Part shown: in pieces, positions 46,001-58,000 of the stretch | Numbering within the stretch: position 1 is the first letter of the stretch | How the letters are laid out: every line of letters starts with the position of its first letter | Assembly: GCF_002775205.1 (NCBI RefSeq) | Contig: NC_036456.1 | Span: forward strand, 23,308,968 to 23,372,967 | Source: Xiphophorus maculatus | Lineage: Eukaryota; Chordata; Actinopteri; Cyprinodontiformes; Poeciliidae | Reading direction: 5' to 3' | Length of the DNA stretch: 64,000 bases | The notes under the pieces: generated by a model | Told to the model about the DNA's origin: nothing | Databases searched by the model: none | Seen by the model: the letters and a program-made list of their open reading frames with translations, nothing else | Position numbers and translations under genes: made by a program

Positions 46001-49000
46001 GTAGTCAATGAGGTTCTTCTTAAACAGCCTGTAGATAGGGGTCCAGCTACCTGCCTGCTGATTGGCTGTTGCTCGGATACCTTTACCCAGAAGAGGAAGT
46101 GAGATGGGGCAGCGTGTGTCTCCGCCTCTAGACCCATAGAGGAAAAAGTCTCTTCCTGTTTTAGCATCAAATCACCTCCAGAGAAGAAGAGAGGAGACGC
46201 AGACTGAAAGCTCACACATGCCTCAGTGCAGGTTTGCAGTTTGCTTGTGGTTTTCCTTCGCAGGCTGATTTTCTCTTTGAGTTTATTTGTTTAAGAAGGA
46301 GATGATGTCCGTCCAGAAACGTTCAGTACGATGTCACTTCCTGCAGGTGACAGTCCAGGTTGACGTTTCAATGTAGATTTATTGGCTTTGTGTTGCATGA
46401 ATGTCAACAAAACATAACGTAGGGCTAACTAACTGCTAACACCGTGGAAACCAGAAGTTTAAATTCATGTTTTCTTTTTCACAATTTGAAATTAAATCTT
46501 ACATTAAATTAATATAAATGTTAGTCTTTAAACAAGACTAAAACTTGTCTTGTTGTAGTTCAGCTGGAGTTATTTCTGTTTGCTGAAAGCCACAATAATA
46601 ATAGCCAGAATATGTCAGAGATTTATTTATTGATGCTTACACACACAGAGTGATTACCGTCTCTTTAAAGGGGATCTGTTGTGTAAAATTCACATTTTGA
46701 ATGTTTTTACTCTTCCATTTTGGATCCTAGACGTTTCAAATTTGTTCATTTGACGGACACTGCGCAGTTACCTAGCAACCCCAGCCCCGTTACCTAGCAA
46801 CCTAAGCACAGCTCCAGCACTTTTGTTCTACTGGTTTTATACTTTGTACAATGGCTGCTGGAAAATACAAGTGTTTTGTTGTTGACTTGCCATACAGAAA
46901 CCACTTGCTAAATTCTTGTTGGTCGTGCAGGAGGCTCAACTTATGCTTTTCCAAGATGTACAGTTGAATAATTGCAAATCGGTCTCTAGCCATTTTTCAT
47001 GTGCGAGTGTAAATGTTGAGTTGGGGGGGGGGGGTGCTTGCAGCAGATTATTTGGATTTAAAGGGACAGGACACCCTAAAATATCTAAAGTAGGCAGACG
47101 TGTTCCGACTAAAAATCGTCTAGGAATGATTTTGTGCAGAAGATGTCATGAACATGTTTTGTTTAGGACATAAACTTATCCTAACCTGTTCAAGGAAGCA
47201 TCATTTCTCACCTTTAAGCAATGAGGGAAAGCCCAGATGATGATGTCATGGCTTTAGAAACTTCTGATAGGTTTAGCAGATGGAAATAAATTAGATGATT
47301 CTACTTAAAACAAGATACGTTTGGTCTGATTTGACCTCAGACTGTGAGAAAGGTGTATGTAAACTTCTGGTTTCACCCTAGAAAACCATTGATTAGAGAT
47401 ATTAGTATCAAATGTTGCTATAAATCCATATTTTGCTCTCTTTTCTCGTTCTTTGCTGTCATTGTTTGTTGCTTTCAGCTCTGACCTTTAGAGGTCGAAC
47501 AATCAGTTGTTTAGAAATCAGTCGGCTGATTATTTCCCTTTATCGACTTCAGCAGGTCGAAAACTGGAAGATCTGCTGCTGTTTAAAAGCAGATTAAATG
47601 TATTAACTGCACAACATATCTCTAATTTATTGTTACTGTGTTTCTGGGATGTTTTGCAGCAATTATTTATTGCAGCATTAAAAGTTTTAATACATTAAAA
47701 AGTAGTAAAGTGTTAAAGTTATTAAGAAACTACATTTATTTACTTTTCTCTTTTCCACGTTGATATGAAAACCTTTATCCGCGTCAACGCGTGATTTCCT
47801 CACATCTTGCAGTTTATAGTCTACAGTTTTCCCTTTGGTAGAAATCCAGCCATGATTACAGAAAGATGATTTGATTCAGACATCAGAACAACCTTGTAGT
47901 TTCTTCCAAACTCTGTCGAGTTATGATGGAGGTTATTATTGTTAACTAAATAATGAAAACTTCACTAAATAAAAACAGTAATTATAGAACTATAAGAACT
48001 GTAACTAACTATAACTAACTGGAGCCAAATTGTGTGTTCATAAAATACTAAAACTGTACATAAAACATCCTTTGTTTTTGTGTTTATGATTATATTTATT
48101 AGCCTTTTAACTGATGTGAAATTCAGCTGGTCTGAGTTTTTCACAAACTGCTGATCTACTGGGATTTTCACTCACAACCATCTCCAGGGTTAACAGGGAA
48201 CGGAGGGAGAAAGAGAAAATATCCAGTGAGCCTCAGTTCTGCCATGTTGAGGTCAGAGGTCAGAGGAGACTGGCCAGACGGTCAAAAGGTCAAGACTAAA
48301 TAAAACTAAACTTTAAAGAAAAATACAAACTATTAAAACCCTAATAATGGTCCTTAGACAATCTGTTTCCAGTCTGAGGCCGTTTTGTTGGACTGAATGC
48401 GACCCGGTGTCAGAACCAGAACCGTCGGGTTTCACATGTCAGTTCTCATATTCCTGATCTGGGTTTAGTTCTCTTTGTTTTGAATATTTACCTTCTGGTC
48501 GATGTTTTCTTGCTTGGTTTTTGGTTTCCAGGCGTGTTTGATGCGTCCGCGGTGCACAGAGTGGCGTTAACATAGATCCATCTCTACAATATTTACATCC
48601 CTGCTGGGTTTGGTCCAGCTTGTTGCCACTTATTGTAAATAGTTTGTTGCTTTTTGTGCACAAATGCACATTTTCAATTTTTTTACTCCACTGCACATTC
48701 CTTTGGATTGGAGTTTGGTATTTTATAGTTTTTTATATCTTAGTTTTGCTCAAACTGTACAGCATGTTATTCTTAATTCTATTTTTATATAGCATATTTT
48801 ATATTCTATATTTGTTTTTGTTTACATGTTTGGATTTTATGTCGCTTTGCTGCTTTTACACTTGAATTTCCCTTTTGTGGGACAATAAAGGATATTTTAA
48901 TCAATTCTATTCTTTGTGTTTTTTTGTGTTTATTTTTATCAATCATATTTTTCTCCTTTTCGGTTTCCTCTTGTTGCTGTTTTCTTTTCTTTTTTTCTTC

Positions 49001-52000
49001 TGTCTTATTGTATTTAGTTACGATTGTTCAAGTTATTTTGTTTCCCAAATTCATCCCACCATCTTTTTGTTTTTTCAACTTGTCTTTTAAACAGTTTCAT
49101 TAATTTAACTGGGTTAAAGAACCTCAAAATAAAAATAAAATAAAAGAATTTAGACCATTTTTCACACATTGTAAATTTCTTGTTTTGTTTCTTCATAATA
49201 GTGGTTTGTTTGGTTTTGTTAACTTTGCCTCTAGTTTTACAGTGTAACAGGAAGTGGCAGCTTTACTTTTAGAAGTGAGTTTCATTTTCACCTGGCCGCC
49301 TCCTTCAGTTCTGTCTTCTGTCCGTTTGTCTTCGCTGCAGGACGATGGACGGCGTGAACGAGGTCGGGGACGTGACGGTTTCCCGCCTGCAGCTGGAGGA
49401 AGAGACGGAGGATAAATGTCCAGAAAACAAGGTGGAGGAAGTGAAATGTTTGTTTCTCTCAGCAGAGAGGTCTCACTTTGACACTTTTCTTTGCAGTTTC
49501 GTCTTTGGCATGTTCATCTTGTTATGTGTGCCATGGATCAAATTTAGATTAAAGGTTCAGTGCGTAAGTTTTATATAGAATATGCTCTTTAAATATTTGT
49601 TAAAACTGTCACCAAACAGATAAACTGTGAAACATTGATCTCCACCTCCTCCCTGAGCTGCTGCTGCTGAATAAATGCACAAAAGAAAAAAAATCAGAGC
49701 CAGGAGGCGGGTCTTAGCGCTGACAGTCATCCTCATCTATGTGCTGCTAAATGTGCTAATAGCAGAGAAACAAAATACTGTTACAGGAAAACTTTTTATA
49801 TGTTGTCATCAGTGGCCAAGTTAAGAAGATTGTGATTGACAGCGCTAGGCTGTTTAGTTGTTGACTATCCAGAAACCACTTGCTGCATTCTTGTTGTTTG
49901 TGCAGGAGACTCCACTTCTGCTTTTCAAAGATGTACGGTTGTATAATTGCGCATCTGTTTAACCTGTGAGTGTAAACATTGAGTTGGGGGGCGCAGCAGC
50001 AGCAGATTATTTGGATTCAAAGTGACAAACACAGGTATCAAACTCCAGGCCTCGAGGGTCCCTGTCCTGCAGTCTTTAGATGAGCCACAGGTACAAACAC
50101 TGGAATAAAACGGCTTAATTACCTCCTCCTTGTGTAGATCAGTTCTCCAGAACCTCAATGACCTAATTATTCTATTCAGGTGCAGCAGAGGCTCATCTAC
50201 AAGTAGCTGGACAGCGACTGGAGGACTGGAGTTTGACACTCCTGCCCTAAAACATTAAAATCTCATTATCTAAGAATGATTTTGAAATGTAATGAACGGG
50301 TTTTGTTTAGGCCACAGATCTAGAAGAACAGTGTTTTCTGTCCATTTCACCTCCACTCAGGCCTGATCGTCTCTTCTCTCCCTCCAGAGCGCCGTGCTGT
50401 GTGACGCGCTGCACGGCTCCGTCCAGGACAAAGAAAACAGTCCGATGATGCGAGCAGGTGAGACTCCGGCCGGCGGCCATGTTTCTGCCCGATCCTCCGT
50501 CCTCCAACAGGTGTGTGTCTGTGCAGCCTTGTGCTCCCAGGTGTGTAAGCTGTACCGGTTTCAGACGGAGGATCACAGGTGGCTGCTGGTCCGGGAGCAG
50601 ATGTCAGAGACGCCGCTGTCCTTCTCCTTACCCAAACAGCTGCTGAGCGCGCTCATCAGGGAGCACACTGACAGGTACACAAAGGGTTAATGACATGAAA
50701 TAACATCGACGTGCCTCGACCTTGTTAAGTTTCAGTCGGCCGTGTTTGATTTTGTTGCTCAGGGTCGCGGAGGTCAAGGCGCTCGGTGACCTTTCACCTC
50801 ACTGGGACGGCCTCCGCCACGACGCCGTCACCCACTCCCTCCAGCTGATCGGCTGCTACCAGCAAACGCAGGCGGAGCTGCACTGCCTCTCCAGTGAGAT
50901 CAGAGTGGCATCAACGATGACTCAGTCCAGCCTTCCTCACCTCACGCTCCCTCCTCTTCCTCTTCCAGCGGCGTCCTGCTTCAAGGCGAGCAGCAGCAAA
51001 TCGGACCGACACCTGCAGTTCATCCCCACCAACCTGCACAGCCAGAGGATGGAGGTGACCGGCCCCGGCAGCTCAGGTAAATCACAGCGCCCCCTACAGG
51101 TGTTTTCCTCTCTTCCTGTTTCCTCCAGGTGTTTTCCTCTCTTCCTGTTTCCTCCAGATGTTTTCCTCTCTTCCTGTTTCCTCCAGATGTTTTCCTCTCT
51201 TCCTGTTTCCTCCAGGTGTTTTCTTCTCTTCCAGGTGTTTGGTACGAGGTCATCACGTTCGGAGCGCCGGCCGATCACCACCAGGCCTTCAAACATGGAG
51301 GACTGAAGCGGCTGCTCATCAAGCACACAGACCACACACACAGGTGACCCTTGACCTCAGATTCAAAGCTAAAAATACTCAGTAAGGTTTTATGTTTTTG
51401 CAGTGTTGGAGGCTCCATCAGTGTAAATATCACAGCAGCTGCTTTAGTTTAAAAGAAAATGATGATGAAACATAATAATTATGATAATTTGGATTTTTTT
51501 GCAAACTTTTTAGAAATATCCTAAATATAATTATAATTTCTGAATATTGATTAAAAGATTAAAGTTTAGTTCCACTGACTGAAGTGAAATAATCTGAACG
51601 TTTTCATCAATTTGACCAATATTTTACTTAAAACAAGCTGCTATTTCTTGCTGAAATGTTACTTATCTGTTAGTTGTCTAAATTTAAATGTGCTACTATA
51701 TTTTCAATAGAAATACTTTGTAAAATGTAGATTTTTAACAGCTCAAGTATTTTGATACCAACATGATAGAGAAATCTTAAAGAAAAGCAGAATTATTTTT
51801 GTGTTACCTCAGTTCAGTTTGTGTTAGAGTTGTTTCTCGCCGTTCCTTCGCCTTTAGCTCGGCGCCGTTTTCCCGTGACGAGTCGTGCAGAGCGAAGCGG
51901 CTGCTGGCCGCCGCGGCCCAGCTGCAGCCTCTGGTCTTCGGCCTGGCGGAGCAGCTGCTCTCCGTCTCCATGGAGGCCGACCCGAACCGCCTGCAGGACG

Positions 52001-55000
52001 TCCTGGACGACCTCAGGGAGCAGGTGAGAGAAACACACACACAGCTAACAGGAAGGCAGATGAATCTGACTCGCTGCCTCCCTCCCTGCAGACGTCGCTG
52101 TTCATTCAGGCGCTGAACGACGATCTGGTGAAAGTCGCCCTGCAGGACATGAACAGCCGGGCCGGCAGCGGCAGCAGCCACCTGCACGGCAACGGGTTGC
52201 TATGTGAGGTATCCCCCGGCGACCAGGAGGGGGCGCCGCAGGACGACACGCAGAACAGAGAGGAGGAGTGGGCAAGTTGGAAAGGGTGGGACAGGGTTGC
52301 CAGGTCTGACAGTTTCCAGCAAAAACACAACATAAAACAAAGCATCCAAATGAATGTAATGAAACTAATATAAGACTAGATAGAGTCATGTATGAACGAA
52401 TGAAGGAACTAACAATAAAAGAAATGAACAAACGACTGAAGGAACGATAAAAGGAACAAACAAAAGAAGAAAGAATAAAAGGAATGAATAATGTAGCATT
52501 TTATTAAAGTTTGGTGCTTTTTTGAAAGAATTTTCCTCTGAACACTTTTGAAAAACCGGCCAAATTTTATGAAAAGCATCTCAAATTTTGATCAGCCTGT
52601 CGAAATCAGGTTTTTTTTTTTCCAGCCCGAAGTTCAAAAGCAGCGGAAACGTTCCCAACCTGGCAACCCGGTGTGTGGCCGTTTCTGCGGCCATCGGTTG
52701 GGTAAACGTGTTTGTTTGTGTAGGACAGAACGTGGGTGAACGTCGGTAAGAGTCTGGACTGCATCACGGCCATGGTGGAGCGGCTGCAGGAGCGACAGCG
52801 CCACCTGCAGGAGCAACCGTCGCCGGAGCAACAGGAGTCAAGTGGGGAGACAAAGTCCCAACACACAGGTGGGACAGAAAGAGACAAATGTCCCAGTTTG
52901 TCCTACAGTAATTTTAGCTCAATAAGTTCTTTCATTTCTCATATTGCTTGACAAAATAAAAGCAAGATTTAAAAAACATAAAATACCTTAATCAGGAAAA
53001 ATGAGTCGTTTTTGGGGCCATTTATGGTGATTGTTTTTGTAAATCATAATTTCTATCAGTTTAGTTATTTTTTAAGCAGTTGAAATCTATTTAAGCTAAT
53101 TTAGAACCAAAATTTTTAATTATTTTCATTTATTTGGAATTATTTTGATAACTTTTCTACCTACCATTAATTTAAAGAGATGAAGAAAACAATGCGGGGC
53201 ATAGTGGAGACATTTTTATTTTTGTTTGTTAGATGTCCAGTGTGACGTTATTATATTATTTATTTTTTTGTTTTGTTTATTTGATTCTTTTACAGCTTAA
53301 AATAACAATTTTGAATGAAAAATCTTGTGTGGTCTTCACCTTCTGCCAAAAGTTAATTCACTATAAAATAAACAACTATCTTTGTATAAAGATAATAATA
53401 AAGAAATAACTTAAGTTTACATGTGAAATTATCAGTTTTTATTTTGTTTATATTTTTGATAAAAGTGAACTTTATGTACTAAATTAAAGATAAAATGTTC
53501 AGAGGAAGTTTCTCTCCTCTCTTCCTGCAGCCTCTCCTTCCTCCTTCTCCTCCTCCTCCTCCTGGCAGGAGCAGCTGCTCCCCCTGGTGGTGACGCTTAG
53601 AGACTGCGTGCGGGAGGCGGTAACCACGGCCCGAGCTGCCATGACCTTTGTTGTCCTGCAGGGGGCGGTGGCTGCGACTGTCGCTCGGGGTCCAACGCAG
53701 ATCGTCCAGCGGCGCCACGCTGTCTTCAGCCAGGGGGTGAGAAAGAAACTCAGGCCCTGTCCGCCATTTTATCCTGAAGACATTTAGTCATTTTGGTGTC
53801 TTTGGAGATCAGAAAGTTTTTAAACCAACTTACAGTTTAAAAACGTTGGTTTTATGTTTCCATGGTGACATATTTTAAACGATGACATCGCAGCTCCATG
53901 TTTCTCTCTGTCCTTCATGCGCCTCACTCTCATAAATAACAAACATGGCGCCGTTTGGTGTTCATTGTGTCGTTCTCTGGCTGTGTTACAGCGCCACCGA
54001 CTGGCCCGGCAGACCAACTGCAGCCTTTCAGTCTGTGGTTCTGCATCTGTTGAACATTTTTTCTTAATCTGAGATCGTCTCTGTGTGTACAGGGCCTCTG
54101 TTTCCTTAAAATACTTTCTTTATTTTATTTAGTATTTTTGTTTAAATAAAACATTGTAGATAATCTACAAATATATATAGAAAAGCAGCAAAAGGTGATT
54201 TTACAATAGCATCAGAATCAGGCACATTTTATGTTTTTAAATAGCTTTCATATTGGATTAGGGTCAGATTTATCATCATGGTTTCTTCAGGTTCTTGTTC
54301 CATATGGATAAAAATGTAACTTCCTGTTTTATTGTAAGGTTTGTCTCTGTTTGTCTCCCAGCTCTCAGCGATTGTTTGTGGGTTTATGCTGAAACTGTTT
54401 GGAGGTTTGGAGGATCCAGAGTTTCTGCAGCAGCTTCTCTCCGTGGGGATCCTGGCCCAGTTTGAAGGCCTGCTCAGCACCTACGGTACGACGACGACCC
54501 CAAACAATCAGCTGAACGTTTTTATTTAACAGGATTTAAAAAATAATCTGAGCGTCTTTGAGAAAAACTGGGGCAGCAACAAATAATTCTGAACATTCAG
54601 AAAATATTTCTCTCTCTTGTTTGTTCTTCTGTGCTTGAAAACCTTGAAAATATTTGAATTTCATTCAGTTTTGGTTTAGTTTCTAGTGCAAATATCTTAC
54701 TACATTTAGAATAAGACAAAACTATAAGTAACTTTTCAGCAATCTATATGAGCTTGTTTAATAAATAATTCCTTAAAATTAAAGAAAAAGTTCTATTTCT
54801 ATTGGCAGATTATTTCACTTATAAAGAAATAATCTGTTATTTTTAATCAATATTAAGGAATTATTGACTTAAAACAAGCTCTTATTTCTTGCTGAAAAGT
54901 TACTTATAATTTAGTTTGTCTTATTTTAAGTGTATTATTTTCCTTTAAACTAGAAACTAGACTAAAATTACTTGGTAGGATTTTTGTGTTTTTGCAGTGT

Positions 55001-58000
55001 GTTGCTGGTAAATTTGGGAAACTTGATGCTGTAATCTGAGTGTGTGAATCGTTTGTGTCTCCAGGTGAGGAGTTGGGGATGCTGGAGGACATGGAGGTGG
55101 GCGTGGCCGACCTGAGCAGCCTGGCGTTCGCCATCACCGAGGCCCAATCCGAGCGACCCGACGACCTGCAGCCGACGCTCACAGGGGCCTGGTGAGCGCT
55201 CTGACACACACACACACACACACATACACAGAACGCGGCCTCATCTCGGGTCATTTCTCCTCCATCCAGGGGCGATTTCGTGGTCGAGGTGCCGCTTCCC
55301 TCTGAAAGCTTCAGGTCGCTCCCCGAGGAGCTGAAGGCCGGCCGTTTGATCCGAGTCGAGCCGGTTCTGTTCAACATCGGGATCAACCAGCACCAGAGTC
55401 TGGCTGAGAGGTACAAACACAACGACATTAACATCTAGGAGTTAAAATCACCTCGTTTTTTCATCCTTCGTGTTTTTTTTTATTGAATCTGCTTGTTTTT
55501 TGTTCAGTGGGTGGAGAATCCGGACATTTTACTCAACAGTAGAAATACTTCACAATAAAATTACTCAAGTAAAAGCAAAAAGTGCAGCGTAGGAAAAATA
55601 CTTATAAAAGTAAATCTTTTCAAAAACGTTACTGAAGTAAATGTAATTGAGTAAATGTAACTAGTTACTACCCATCTTTGATTACAACCAGTACTTGATC
55701 ATTTTTCAGTGCTCTACCCACCTCTGTGTAACACTAAGATAAATATCAGTGATATTTACAGTAGTACCTACCGCTAAATTAGCCTAGCTAATGTAGCTTC
55801 TATCTGCTAGCTAAGACAGACGTGTATCCTACATGTTTGTTGCTTCATGAACTCACTCTTGCCAGAACCTCATTTTTCACCTGAAGAGTTTGTACGTTCT
55901 CTAAAAAGCCGTTTAAATAAATGGATCTCAGTGAAGCTCCTCCATGTTGTACGAATTGGTAATAAACTTTATCGTACTATCAGATCGGAAACATATTCTC
56001 CTTCTCCGTCTCATACGGGTCGGTCCTGACAGCAGCCATTTTGTTCTTGCATCTTTCTCTCGCACATTGATCCACAGTTTCCACATATTTTCTCTGTGTT
56101 GGTCTTGGAGCCATGGGGTCGCTAAGCGCTGCGCTCGCCTACCAAGATGGCGCGGATCACTTCCTGTTCAGACGTGTGGGAACTGTGTATGAAGAGTTAT
56201 TTTCTGTTGTTTTCAGGTTTGGAGACAGTTCTCTTCAGGAAAGAGTGAATCAGCAGAGCTGTGAGCGTCTCAGAGTTTATTGCAACAAGCTGAGAGAAAA
56301 ACTTCCTAACATGGGTGAGACCGAGTCGCCTGGAGGTTTTTGTTTTTATTTTCATTTCTTTGTAGAGCTTCAAAATAAAATCTCGGAATTTTTTTAATCC
56401 CAATTTTTTTCCCTTAAAAAAAGTTTGAAATGACAGAAATATCTTAAAAAAAACATTTTTCTATTTCAATTATTGTTTATGTGAATTGACCTCATTTCAA
56501 AATAGAAGCTGTGAAACTCAAACAAGATGGCCGCCCTTTTTGCATTGGTGAAAAAAAGTCCAGATTTTCCAAATATTTTATCTCTGAAACCAAAAGTTTG
56601 GTTAATTGCCCAGCCTTATTTCTCTTTTATCCCTAAATAGAAATCAGGTAATATAACAATAATGATGATATTAATATTTTAGAGGTGAATCGCTGACCGC
56701 TCCTGAACTGAAGCAGCTCTTTCTCTCCCTCAGCTGGTATCCAGTCACTATTGGACCTGCTGTCGTCTCTTGATCGCAGTATAGAGGCCAAGAAGAGGAA
56801 AAACGTCGAGGTTTTGTGGCTCGCAGCTTCAGTAAGTCGCTCTGCTCTACAGGTTAGGGATCTCAGGAGCTGAAATAAACTGAGAAATAAATGTTTATAA
56901 TGTTAAAAACAGAAAATAGATCTCCTTCAGTCCAGAAATATTCTTACCATGTTCAAAAGCTAATTGCTAAAATGAAGTTGTTGTTTTTGTCACCATTTCT
57001 ATGCAGGTTAATCTCATAAAAACACCACGACTCAACTATAGTTTAATGTTTTACATTTTTACTCAAAAGTAGAGATTTAATCACTTTATAAAACCAGAAA
57101 TTTAGGAAACAGACAGAAAATCAGCTGGTAGATTGTGTGGATGAAATCACAGGGAAACTTTTGGGATTTAGTTTTTGTTGTTTGAAAGGGTTAGGGGTTA
57201 GGGTTAGGGTTAGGGTTAACTTATTTTTCAGAGTCAGTTGAAAGTAGAAGAAATGTTCCTGAGTAACACTGGAGCTGCTGAGCTTGAATATCAGAAAACA
57301 TCAACATCACCTGCAGAGAAGTGGGAAAAGTGTTGGCACTAATACTGAGCCCTCAGGGACACCATTTGTGACCTTTTAAAAAACAAAATAACATTTTAAA
57401 ATTTAATCACAAGATTAATTATAAGCTAAAATAACTTATTTTAAAAGTTAGTTTTGCTTTTTACTTCCTGATGCTGCTCCAGTTTTGTTTACATTTTGTG
57501 AAAAAGTAAGTTGTACTTTTCAAAGGTTTTCATGTCGTTTCCTTCAGTGGTTCTTGGTGCAGCGCCCCCACAGGTGAGGAGGGGAACAGGCTTTTCAATT
57601 AGTTTGGCTTGTTTGACTTTCAGCAGCTGAAAGTGTAAAAAATGTTCCACCTTTGGTCCCCAGAAACAGCCAAAGATAATTTTCTCCATGTTTTTTGTGT
57701 GCAGGTGTGTCGTAAAGTAAACGGCGTGCGGCTGACGAGCTGTAAGAGTGCGAAGGATCGCACGGCGATGTCTGTGACGCTGGAGCAGTGTATGATCCTC
57801 AGAGAGCAACACACACTCAGCCAGCAGCAGTTCAGCTCTGCGCTGGACAACATGAGGAGGTGTGCGTGTGTGTGTGGGTGTGTGTGTGTGTGTTTACACT
57901 CAGCTGTCTTCTTCTTCTGAGGGTGCGTTCACACCAGAACCTGTTGAGCTCAGTGTCTCCAGAGGTTTCTGTGTCGTTTCCTTCAGTGGTTCTTGGTGCA

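Larger units (their letters stand above)
45793..49340. other. inpp4b intron 5
   Basis: No gene recognised. Holds a family B transposon (46663-47219) and a LINE-like 3' tail (about 48580-48910). The hydrophobic open frames at 48620-49090 are products of T-rich sequence. Confidence 0.5.

Noticed and set aside
48620-49196. Overlapping hydrophobic open frames resembling small membrane proteins
   Set aside because: T-rich intron and LINE-tail sequence always gives Phe/Leu-rich frames; no start context, splice support or conservation to cite.
50937-51341. Minus-strand frames with repeated EETGREEN-like units
   Set aside because: Antisense of the 29-bp splice-site minisatellite.
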